Below are positions 1 through 5,578 of a stretch of DNA of 7,273 nucleotides, one piece after another. The stretch lies in NCBI GenBank assembly GCA_002404675.1, contig DHKE01000048.1, forward strand, positions 1-7,273, in the 5' to 3' direction. This DNA comes from Porphyromonadaceae bacterium UBA4702 (GTDB lineage: Bacteria > Bacteroidota > Bacteroidia > Bacteroidales > Muribaculaceae). The notes beneath the pieces are model-generated. The model did no database searches. It was given only the letters and a program-made list of their open reading frames with translations, and was not told the origin of the DNA. How positions within the stretch are numbered: the first letter of the stretch is position 1; each line of letters begins with the position of its first letter. Made by a program: the position numbers and the translations under genes.

Positions 1-1178
1 GGCGAGAACGACGGCAGCCCCTTGTAGTGCAGCTTTTCGCCGGAGGTGAGGGTGTCCCCTATCTTGAAGTTGCCGTTGTCGGGTATGCCCACGATGTCGC
101 CGGGGAACGCCTCGTCCACGATGCTCTTTTTCTGCGCCATGAACGCTGTCGGCGCGGCAAAGCGCATCTGCTTGCCCTGGCGCACGTGCAGGTAGTTGAC
201 GTTGCGCTCGAACTTGCCGGAGCATACCTTGACGAATGCGATGCACGAGCGGTGGTTGGGGTCCATATTGGCATGTATCTTGAATACGAAGCCTGAGAAC
301 GCCTCTTCCTGCGGATATACCGTGCGCTCCACAGCGTCCACGGGACGCGGCTCGGGGGCAATCTCGACAAAGCAGTCGAGCAATTCCTTGACACCGAATG
401 TGTTGAGCGCAGAGCCGAAGAACACCGGGGCTATGCTCGCATCGAGATATGTCTGCTTGTCAAATTCGGGGTATACGCCCTCTATAAGCTCGAGGTCTTC
501 GCGCAGTTTGGCGGCATCGCTCTCGCCGACGAGGCGGTCTACCTCCGGCGAGTTCACGTCGTCGATTTCCACGCGCTCCGAAACGCGCTGCTTGTCGGGG
601 GTGAACAGGTCGAGCCCATGCTCGTAGATGTTGTATACGCCCTTGAACTTCGCGCCGATGTTGATAGGCCACGACAGCGGTCGCACGCCGATGTGCAGCT
701 CCTGCTCCAGCTCGTCGAGGATGTCAAACGGGTCACGCCCCTCGCGGTCGAGCTTGTTGACGAATATTATCACAGGGGTCTTGCGCATACGGCACACCTC
801 CATGAGGCGGCGTGTCTGCGTCTCCACGCCTTTCGCCACGTCAACGACGATGATGACCGAATCCACGGCAGTGAGCGTACGGAACGTATCCTCGGCGAAA
901 TCCTGGTGTCCCGGGGTGTCGAGGATGTTGATCTTGTAGTTGCCGTAGTCAAAGCCCATTACGGAGGTTGCGACCGAGATGCCGCGCTGCTTCTCTATCT
1001 CCATCCAGTCGGAAGTTGCGGTCTTCTTGATTTTGTTGCTCTTGACTGCGCCGGCAACGTGTATTGCGCCGCCGAACAGAAGCAGCTTCTCGGTCAGAGT
1101 GGTCTTGCCGGCGTCAGGGTGCGAGATGATGGCGAAAGTGCGCCGGCGGCTGATTTCCTGGTTCAGTGTTTCAGACAT
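1..1178 (-). CDS. prfC: Peptide chain release factor 3 (RF3), N-terminal 392 residues, cut by left window edge
   Basis: RF3 is a translational GTPase that removes RF1/RF2 from the ribosome after peptide release; it acts in the cytoplasm. My translation from the ATG at 1178 gives [15 protein letters not shown] and then the complete G domain: P-loop SHPDAGKTT (residues 19-27), the RF3-style switch [12 protein letters not shown] (65-76), G3 DTPGH (87-91), G4 NKLD (141-144) and a G5-like GSAL. The RGIS(V/I)xTSVM stretch separates RF3 from EF-G and LepA. The frame stays open to base 3, where it reads GLPSFS as in the RF3 second domain. RF3 is usually about 525 residues, so roughly 130 are missing beyond the edge. 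The start overlaps the stop of the upstream DUF4924 gene by 8 bases, which suggests one transcript and coupled translation. GC-rich codon use matches the host flanks. Identification is secure. Confidence 0.97.
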   Translation of the reverse strand, partial: MSETLNQEISRRRTFAIISHPDAGKTTLTEKLLLFGGAIHVAGAVKSNKIKKTATSDWMEIEKQRGISVATSVMGFDYGNYKINILDTPGHQDFAEDTFRTLTAVDSVIIVVDVAKGVETQTRRLMEVCRMRKTPVIIFVNKLDREGRDPFDILDELEQELHIGVRPLSWPINIGAKFKGVYNIYEHGLDLFTPDKQRVSERVEIDDVNSPEVDRLVGESDAAKLREDLELIEGVYPEFDKQTYLDASIAPVFFGSALNTFGVKELLDCFVEIAPEPRPVDAVERTVYPQEEAFSGFVFKIHANMDPNHRSCIAFVKVCSGKFERNVNYLHVRQGKQMRFAAPTAFMAQKKSIVDEAFPGDIVGIPDNGNFKIGDTLTSGEKLHYKGLPSFS

Positions 1179-1740
1179 TTGAGGTATCGGAATCGTCGTT
1201 GAATAGTTCGTTGTTGTAGTCCTTGCGGTAATACGCGGCGAGCGTGGCGAGAAATTTCGAGATGCGGGCGGCGGCAGCGGAAGTCTCCGGCGAGATTTCC
1301 TTGCCCTGAAGACGCAGCAGCAGTATGCCGTACAAGGCCGTGAACGCGCTCTCTATTTCGCCGCAGCGGTTGTCGCCGGCCTTGGCGCGTATCTCCACCA
1401 GGTCGGGCAGAACGTCATAGTATGCCCGCGAATAGTCGGCATATTTCGGGTCGTCGAGCAGACGGCGGCTCAGGTCTTCGAGGGCAATGATGACATTTTT
1501 GTTGAGCTGCAGGTGTCCCGACTGCTGCACGCCCTCGCGGCGCATCATGTCGATGAGCGACTCGTACCAGCCGGTCAAGTCGCGCTTCTGCTGCTCATCG
1601 AGACCAGTGTAGCGGTCGATGATGCCGCTTTTGATGCGGTCCATGTCAAGGCCGTAAGCGCGTATGAGGTCCTCAATCTGCCACATGTACAGCAGATACT
1701 CGGCGATGTTTTCTCTTTTCTTGCGTGACGCTGTGAACAT
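1171..1740 (-). CDS. DUF4924 family protein, function unknown
   Basis: A 189-residue, soluble, mostly helical protein without signal peptide or membrane segments. The segment [20 protein letters not shown] near the N-terminus is what I recall as the hallmark of the Bacteroidetes DUF4924 family; no biochemical role is known to me. The reading frame also has an ATG at 1764 (MPEPTIAY then MFTASRKK). I prefer the ATG at 1740 because family members, as I remember them, begin with a short M-x-I/T-A-x-x-K/R-K lead directly before ENIAEY; the longer form would be 197 residues. The promoter at 1787-1818 would give a leader of about 40 bases for the 1740 start and about 16 for the 1764 start. The stop codon (1171-1173) lies inside the prfC start region, so this is probably the first gene of a two-gene operon with prfC. 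Family call from memory of the motif, not from a search. Confidence 0.85.
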   Translation of the reverse strand: MFTASRKKRENIAEYLLYMWQIEDLIRAYGLDMDRIKSGIIDRYTGLDEQQKRDLTGWYESLIDMMRREGVQQSGHLQLNKNVIIALEDLSRRLLDDPKYADYSRAYYDVLPDLVEIRAKAGDNRCGEIESAFTALYGILLLRLQGKEISPETSAAAARISKFLATLAAYYRKDYNNELFNDDSDTSNV

Positions 1741-1786
1741 ATATGCTATGGTTGGCTCAGGCATCTGCGCTGCCTGAAAAGCAGTG

Positions 1787-1818
1787 CAAAATTACTCAAA
1801 ACCCCGCACCTGTGCAAC
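1787..1818 (-). promoter_or_regulatory. Bacteroidetes-type promoter for DUF4924-prfC
   Basis: On the minus strand TAATTTTG (plus 1787-1794) matches the Bacteroidetes -7 element TAnnTTTG exactly. GTTG (plus 1815-1818), a 3-of-4 match to the -33 TTTG, lies 20 bases upstream. Transcription would start near 1780. It points away from the R-M cassette, and about 70 bases separate its -33 element from that of the cassette promoter. Confidence 0.6.
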
Positions 1819-1889
1819 AAGCCCTGTTCCCGCTCAGTAGTTTCAGCCGAAAATCAAGCGCAGCTTTGGCGTTGCCGTAAGCAGAGGAT

Positions 1890-1920
1890 TTTGCCAATTC
1901 GGAGGAATTGAGTATTTTTG
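1890..1920 (+). promoter_or_regulatory. Bacteroidetes-type promoter for the R-M cassette
   Basis: TTTG at 1890-1893 and TATTTTTG at 1913-1920 are separated by 19 bases. Both elements match the Bacteroidetes primary sigma consensus (TTTG, 19-21 bases, TAnnTTTG) without a mismatch. The predicted start of transcription is near 1927, leaving a leader of about 66 bases before the ATG at 1993. It is the only strong promoter I see upstream of the three plus-strand genes, which are packed tightly enough to share it. Confidence 0.65.
1895..1910 (+). promoter_or_regulatory. Inverted repeat in promoter spacer, possible operator
   Basis: CAATTC-GGAG-GAATTG is a perfect 6-base inverted repeat with a 4-base centre, lying between the -33 and -7 elements of the R-M promoter. 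A dimeric repressor or one of the methyltransferases could bind there and block transcription. No controller (C-protein) gene is visible in the window, so the role is an inference and chance is possible. Confidence 0.3.
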
Positions 1921-1925
1921 CAATG

Positions 1926-1946
1926 CTGCTGGTCGATTGTCAGCAG
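1926..1946 (+). promoter_or_regulatory. Leader hairpin 1 of the R-M transcript
   Basis: CTGCTG (1926-1931) pairs with CAGCAG (1941-1946) around a 9-base loop. It begins at the predicted 5' end of the transcript, so it could protect the RNA from 5' decay. No U-tract follows, so it is not a terminator. Confidence 0.3.
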
Positions 1947-1954
1947 TGCGCAAC

Positions 1955-1974
1955 GGCTTGACGTTCCTCAAGCC
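1955..1974 (+). promoter_or_regulatory. Leader hairpin 2 of the R-M transcript
   Basis: GGCTTGA (1955-1961) pairs perfectly with TCAAGCC (1968-1974) around the 6-base loop CGTTCC. It ends 18 bases before the start codon; those 18 bases are A/C-rich and unstructured, a common arrangement for Bacteroidetes starts without a Shine-Dalgarno sequence. No U-tract follows. It may tune translation or RNA stability. Confidence 0.35.
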
Positions 1975-1992
1975 TAAAACAACAAACAACGA

Positions 1993-2815
1993 ATGGACAT
2001 AACCGTAAATAACGAGAGGGCAATCCGGGCTGTTGTCAGCCAGGCGGTGCAGTCATACGCATCTGGTTTTGCCGACAGGCATATTTCAGAAGCCGATGAT
2101 CCAGATGGCGTGATTAACATGAAAATCCACAATGTCTTCATTGCATCGCTCGGGGCTGACATACAGTATTATTCCGCGCTTGCTCGTTCCCTTGACAGCA
2201 GTCTCGGGGAATATGCTCGAAAAGATGGCTATAAACATTGCCTCATTGCACTATGAGGTAAGCCAACATGTTGAGGGTGAAATATACCAGTCGCAGACAG
2301 ATTTCATTGCCGAATTGCTGGAGAGGTATAAGAACACGAAAGGGGTGAACCATAAAAAGCCGCAAACAAGTGACTATAAAGGGATAACGCAAATGACAGA
2401 GTCTGCCTCCCATAGCAAACGCCATGAAAGTGACTACTATCTAAAAGACCCCAATACGGGAATGCACTACCTGATAGAGCTGAAAATAGGCGGTGACCTT
2501 GACAACAAGAAGGCTCGCTCAGAAAAAGAGGCACTGCTGGAGCAGTATTGCATACTTGCGAATGGTCTCGGCTCGGAAGAAAACATAAGATTGTTCTTTG
2601 CTACAGCATACAATCGCTATGGCGAAGGCAAGCCTTGGAAGCAAGGTCGAGTGTGTCAATTCTTTGCAGAAGACGAACTGCTTATAAGCAGCAAGTTTTG
2701 GAATTTCGTGTGCAAATCTGACAAAGGGTATGATATGATTATAGACGAATATAAGCGAAATGCTCATTATATAGTTGAAGCGTTGGGTCTCATCAAAAAT
2801 GCTTACCTTCCATGA
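1993..2815 (+). pseudogene. Type II restriction endonuclease, TdeIII/MjaII-like, frameshifted
   Basis: Two overlapping frames make one protein if a single G is removed from GGGG at 2206-2209: the first frame reads ...RSLDSSLG up to residue 72 and the next continues NMLEKMAINIASLHYEV. Without the fix the first frame runs 15 codons past the G run and stops at 2254-2256. The repaired protein has 273 residues, the expected size for a small Type II endonuclease. A PD-(D/E)XK core is visible: Asp147 (HESDYY), then Glu162-Leu-Lys164 in IELK, followed by IGGDLDNKKARSEKEALLEQ. That last stretch and the SLDSSLGN-LEKMA block are what I associate with the TdeIII/MjaII family, whose known members cut GGNCC as I recall. 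The downstream fragment holds the whole catalytic core and could be made by restarting at the ATG at 2213 or 2225. The stop overlaps the next gene's start (ATGA, 2812-2815). The enzyme would cut unmodified foreign DNA. The break may be mutation, slippage-based switching or a sequencing error. Confidence 0.68.
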
Positions 2816-3546
2816 CAGCGTATATGGAAAAAACGGACTGGAGAAAACGAGTACTCAACGCTGACAGCAGAGATGTTATAAAGCAGATACCCGACAATTC
2901 CATTGATTTGCTGTTGACTGACCCTCCATACAATTTGGCTCGACATTCCACTGGCAATATCCCTTTGCCAGGGCGTTCTGCCATGAACAATGATGTGGCT
3001 GAATGGGACAAGGTTGAGTTTAACCCCGAAGAGTGGGCTGACGAGTTTGTACGCATACTCAAGCCTACAGGTAATTTGTTCATTTTCACGTCATATAATC
3101 AACTTGGACGGTGGTATGATTGCCTCGACCATAGGTTTGACACGTCCAATTTCATGATATGGCATAAGACAAATCCTGCTCCGAAGATTTTCAAGGCTGG
3201 ATTTTTGAACAGTTGCGAGATGATTTTCACGTGCTGGAACAAAAAACATACATGGAACTTTATCTCCCAAAAGGAAATGCATAATTTTCTGGAAAGCCCA
3301 ATCTGCATGAGACCTGAACGGTTGAACAATCCGAAACACCCTACACAAAAGCCAGTAGCCATACTGAAAAAAATTATAACCATATCCTCCAATAAGGACG
3401 ACATAGTCTTTGACCCGTTTATGGGGGTAGGTTCTACTGGTGTGGCTGCATTGGAACTTGGCAGGCGTTTCATAGGCGTGGAACTTGAGAAGGAGTATTA
3501 TGATGCTACCAAAGAGCGCATAGAGCGTGCTGTAAGTAGTATTTAA
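2812..3546 (+). CDS. Beta-class DNA methyltransferase (N6_N4_Mtase family, DpnA-like layout)
   Basis: This 244-residue enzyme transfers a methyl group from S-adenosylmethionine to an exocyclic amino group of adenine or cytosine in DNA. Motif order is that of the beta class: motif IV TDPPYN (36-41), a middle region, then KHPTQKP (175-181), motif I DPFMGVGSTG (201-210) and the motif II acidic residue in GVELE (222-226). DPPY favours N6-adenine over N4-cytosine, which more often shows SPPY, though this is not absolute. The small size, AEWDK near residue 65, WHKTNPAP (117-124) and lack of a large recognition insert resemble DpnA, the second methyltransferase of DpnII-type systems. It starts in the endonuclease stop (ATGA), hence is probably translationally coupled; an alternative ATG lies four codons in, at 2824. 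All motifs are intact, so it should be active. Target sequence cannot be read from the protein. Confidence 0.9.
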   Translation: MTAYMEKTDWRKRVLNADSRDVIKQIPDNSIDLLLTDPPYNLARHSTGNIPLPGRSAMNNDVAEWDKVEFNPEEWADEFVRILKPTGNLFIFTSYNQLGRWYDCLDHRFDTSNFMIWHKTNPAPKIFKAGFLNSCEMIFTCWNKKHTWNFISQKEMHNFLESPICMRPERLNNPKHPTQKPVAILKKIITISSNKDDIVFDPFMGVGSTGVAALELGRRFIGVELEKEYYDATKERIERAVSSI

Positions 3547-3558
3547 CATTGAATTGAT

Positions 3559-4812
3559 ATGCCATACGAGAATGTGACAACCGTTGCCAGTAAAACCGAT
3601 TTTGGCACTAAGTATTGCTTTCCAAGGCAACAGACGCTTTTTGGAGAGTGTGAAACTGTTATGGGGGAAAGCACCCCTATTTCAGGCATCGTTTACTCCG
3701 GACTGTCTCCGATAATAAAATGGCCTGGAGGAAAAGAGAAGGAGTTGAAATACATAATCCCGAATATCCCGAAATTCCAGCGTTATTTTGAGCCGTTTGT
3801 TGGTGGAGGCGCTGTATTTATGGGTATTAAGGCTCGGGAATACCATATCAACGACTATTCAAAAGAGTTGATGTGCCTGTATAACAGCATTGCTTCATCA
3901 GACAAACAGTTTTTTCACTTCGTGGACTTGATGGATGTTTCGTGGGAAAACGCTGTCTCTTTCTTTGAGAAGAATGGTGCTTTGACAGAAATGTATTTGC
4001 AATACAGGAACGAGATATTGTCATCACCGGATTTGAAGGACACGGTACACTGTTTTTGTGTTGAACGGAAACATGACATACGGAACATTTCGTCAATTGG
4101 CAATAACGAGAGTTTAGATGCGCTTGTTAAGGAAATGGAGACCAACATTTTCCGCAAGATGACACGTATGCGCAAATTGGAACTGGAGAAGCATCTGCTG
4201 CCTGACGAGGATCTGACAGACAACATTGAAACAGCTATCAAAAGCGCAGTCTATATGTACTATAGACATCTGTACAATGACCGTGTTTTGGCACAGGAAA
4301 ATCCGGTTCTCCATTGTGCGCTTTTCTTTTTCATGCGTAATTATGCATATAGCGGGATGTTCCGGTATAGCAGCAAGGGGGATTTCAATGTGCCGTATGG
4401 AGGCATTGCCTACAACAGCAAACTGCTTTCAAAGAAAACGGCATATTATAAGTCAGCTCCAGTATTGCGCCATTTTTCCGCTGCAAAGCTGTATAATTTG
4501 GACTTCGAGGAGTTCCTGAAGACGGTTAACCCCTCTGGTGAAGACTTTGTATTCCTCGACCCTCCGTACGACAGCGAGTTCAGCACATACGCACAACACG
4601 ACTTCACAAAAAAAGACCAGTCAAGGCTTGCCAGGTATCTGATAAATGAATGTCGTGCCAAATGGATGCTGGTAATAAAGAATACAGACTTCATTTTCAG
4701 CCTCTATAATCAGCGTGGCATAAACATACGCAGCTTTGACAAAGAGTATGTGGTGAGTTTCATGAACCGAAACGAGAAGAAAGTCACCCACCTGTTGATA
4801 ACGAACTATTGA
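3559..4812 (+). CDS. Alpha-class (Dam/D12-type) DNA adenine N6-methyltransferase
   Basis: A 417-residue N6-adenine methyltransferase with D12-class motif order: motif X KWPGGK (54-59), motif I FEPFVGGGAVF (77-87), motif II INDY (97-100), the family block RNYAYSGMFRY...GDFNVPYGG (260-282), YNLDFEEFL (312-320) and motif IV catalytic LDPPY (333-337). Dam and DpnM are about 280 residues; the extra length here is an N-terminal tail of about 50 residues and a longer helical insert (about 105-250) that probably carries target recognition. It begins 12 bases after the beta-class gene, so the two are likely cotranscribed and protect the same or complementary strands of one site. An ATG at 3661 (residue 35) is a possible later start, with GGAGAG about 10 bases upstream. 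I keep 3559 because it closes the gap to the previous gene and the frame is open. The tail contains QQTLF (24-28), a possible clamp-binding motif. Catalytic residues look intact. Confidence 0.93.
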   Translation: MPYENVTTVASKTDFGTKYCFPRQQTLFGECETVMGESTPISGIVYSGLSPIIKWPGGKEKELKYIIPNIPKFQRYFEPFVGGGAVFMGIKAREYHINDYSKELMCLYNSIASSDKQFFHFVDLMDVSWENAVSFFEKNGALTEMYLQYRNEILSSPDLKDTVHCFCVERKHDIRNISSIGNNESLDALVKEMETNIFRKMTRMRKLELEKHLLPDEDLTDNIETAIKSAVYMYYRHLYNDRVLAQENPVLHCALFFFMRNYAYSGMFRYSSKGDFNVPYGGIAYNSKLLSKKTAYYKSAPVLRHFSAAKLYNLDFEEFLKTVNPSGEDFVFLDPPYDSEFSTYAQHDFTKKDQSRLARYLINECRAKWMLVIKNTDFIFSLYNQRGINIRSFDKEYVVSFMNRNEKKVTHLLITNY

Positions 4813-5024
4813 TAATCGGAGATTGACGTATGCGATGCCTGGTCAACGCCAATAAATGGAACTGATACAATCAGTCTTCTGGGGTTTGTTGAGCCGGTTT
4901 AGAGGCGGTGCAAACTATTTCGGGGCTGGGGCGTTGTATAGGTAAAGCAATTGGTAAGAGTACTCTTCGTGAGAAGGGAAATCTCAGGTTAGTTTGGTTA
5001 GATATAGTTTATAATGGAATTTCA
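4813..5024. other. Intergenic right edge of the cassette, no gene seen
   Basis: No open frame longer than a dozen or so codons with a start was found here. It contains a perfect 12-base palindrome, AAGAGTACTCTT (4956-4967), overlapping a small CTTC-GTGA-GAAG hairpin (4965-4976). There is no tRNA and no clear terminator close behind the methyltransferase stop; the nearest hairpin is at 5025-5052. The cassette boundary probably lies in this stretch. Confidence 0.5.
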
Positions 5025-5052
5025 CAGGGAGAGCCGGCGACGGTTCTCCCTG
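5025..5052. terminator. Strong hairpin between convergent genes, likely bidirectional terminator
   Basis: CAGGGAGAGCCG (5025-5036) pairs with CGGTTCTCCCTG (5041-5052) over 12 base pairs with one G-U pair and the GNRA-type tetraloop GCGA. It sits 13 bases past the stop of the minus-strand AlkD-like gene. On the plus strand it is followed by GCGTTTGTTTC, a fair U-rich tail; on the minus strand the tail is weaker (TGAAATTCC). It would separate that gene from the convergent R-M transcript. Confidence 0.7.
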
Positions 5053-5065
5053 CGTTTGTTTCGGG

Positions 5066-5500
5066 TCATTCGAGGTGACGGGTGAGCGAGCGGGCTGTGT
5101 AGGCGGTCAGGGCGTCACGGCTGGCTGCGAATTTTCCGGCCAACTGCCGCGCCTCGGGCAGATGCTTCAACAGCCTGAAGCAGAGCATGTCCCCCTCTTC
5201 GGGAGTCTGCACTTCGAGCATCAGCTGCTCGGCGCGGGCAGCGTCGGTGTCTCGCGGGAACAGGTAGCACGCCAACAGACGCGATTCACGCACGTTCTTG
5301 TCTGCCCACAGTGCCTCGGCAAGTTCTGCGGAGGGTGTGAGCTGTCGGGCTATGGCCGCTATCTGCGGCACGTTCAGCCCGAATATTACGTGGCAGGGCG
5401 AGCCGGCGGCTCGCAGCTGTTCTGCGAGGATGCCGTTGCGGTATGCGAAAAACTGCTGTTTGATGCCGCGTATCGCCTCATTCAGTTCTGTGTCGTTCAT
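5066..5500 (-). CDS. DNA alkylation repair protein, AlkD-like HEAT repeat (short form)
   Basis: A 144-residue helical protein resembling the AlkD/AlkC-type HEAT-repeat DNA glycosylase superfamily, which removes alkylated purines such as 3- and 7-methyl bases. Support: FGLNVPQIAAIARQL near residues 40-54, then LAEALWADKNVRESRLLACYLFP (about 59-81), where a Trp-Ala-Asp...Arg-Glu-Ser-Arg-Leu pattern echoes the W-x-x-x-x-x-x-E-x-R-x-x-A repeats of AlkD. AlkD itself is about 230 residues, so roughly the last third is absent; there is no sign of frameshift or truncation at the stop, so a compact Bacteroidetes form is more likely than a broken gene. Whether the full set of catalytic residues remains is not clear, and a non-catalytic role is possible. 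It lies 78 bases downstream of the dipeptidyl peptidase III gene on the same strand with a hairpin between, so it is probably only partly cotranscribed with it. GC-rich like the flanks. Confidence 0.75.
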   Translation of the reverse strand: MNDTELNEAIRGIKQQFFAYRNGILAEQLRAAGSPCHVIFGLNVPQIAAIARQLTPSAELAEALWADKNVRESRLLACYLFPRDTDAARAEQLMLEVQTPEEGDMLCFRLLKHLPEARQLAGKFAASRDALTAYTARSLTRHLE

Positions 5501-5517
5501 GTCATTCGTTTATTTGC

Positions 5518-5555
5518 CAAAAGTCCCCGGGGCGGTCATGCCCCAAGGACTTTTG
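5518..5555 (-). terminator. Terminator hairpin after the dipeptidyl peptidase III gene
   Basis: CAAAAGTCC (5518-5526) pairs with GGACTTTTG (5547-5555), and inside it GGGGC (5529-5533) pairs with GCCCC (5540-5544), with a CC/AA internal mismatch and a 6-base loop. Read on the minus strand, a GC-rich inner stem is followed by ACTTTTG, a standard intrinsic terminator shape. It begins 24 bases after the peptidase stop and ends 18 bases before the AlkD-like start codon. Confidence 0.7.
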
Positions 5556-5578
5556 TATCGGGTGTAACGTGTGTTCGC

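Larger units (their letters stand above)
1990..4812 (+). other. Restriction-modification cassette, likely horizontally acquired
   Basis: Three plus-strand genes (endonuclease remnant, beta-class methyltransferase, alpha-class methyltransferase) overlap or nearly touch, share one promoter, and are AT-richer than both flanks. All complete or partial host genes on either side lie on the minus strand, so the cassette is opposed to its surroundings. I see no recombinase gene, no terminal inverted repeats and no flanking direct repeat, so the way it arrived is not visible. Confidence 0.7.

Noticed and set aside
27..1202. Several plus-strand open frames of 60-194 codons across the release-factor gene
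   Set aside because: They are antisense to a well-supported GC-rich RF3 gene and have low-complexity, non-protein-like translations.
2132..2212. ATG at 2132 as a real start for the second endonuclease frame
   Set aside because: The residues before position 2210 in that frame do not look like the family, whereas the other frame gives the expected RSLDSSLG block; the overlap is a by-product of the frameshift.
4813..5024. A tRNA or attachment site at the right edge of the cassette
   Set aside because: No cloverleaf or T-arm GTTCRANNC sequence could be formed, and no matching repeat was found at the left edge.
5501..5560. A possible minus-strand promoter for the AlkD-like gene (GACTTTTG with TTG 18 bases upstream) inside the terminator hairpin
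   Set aside because: The -7 element has a mismatch at its first base, the spacer is shorter than usual, and the elements are fully explained as arms of the terminator stem.
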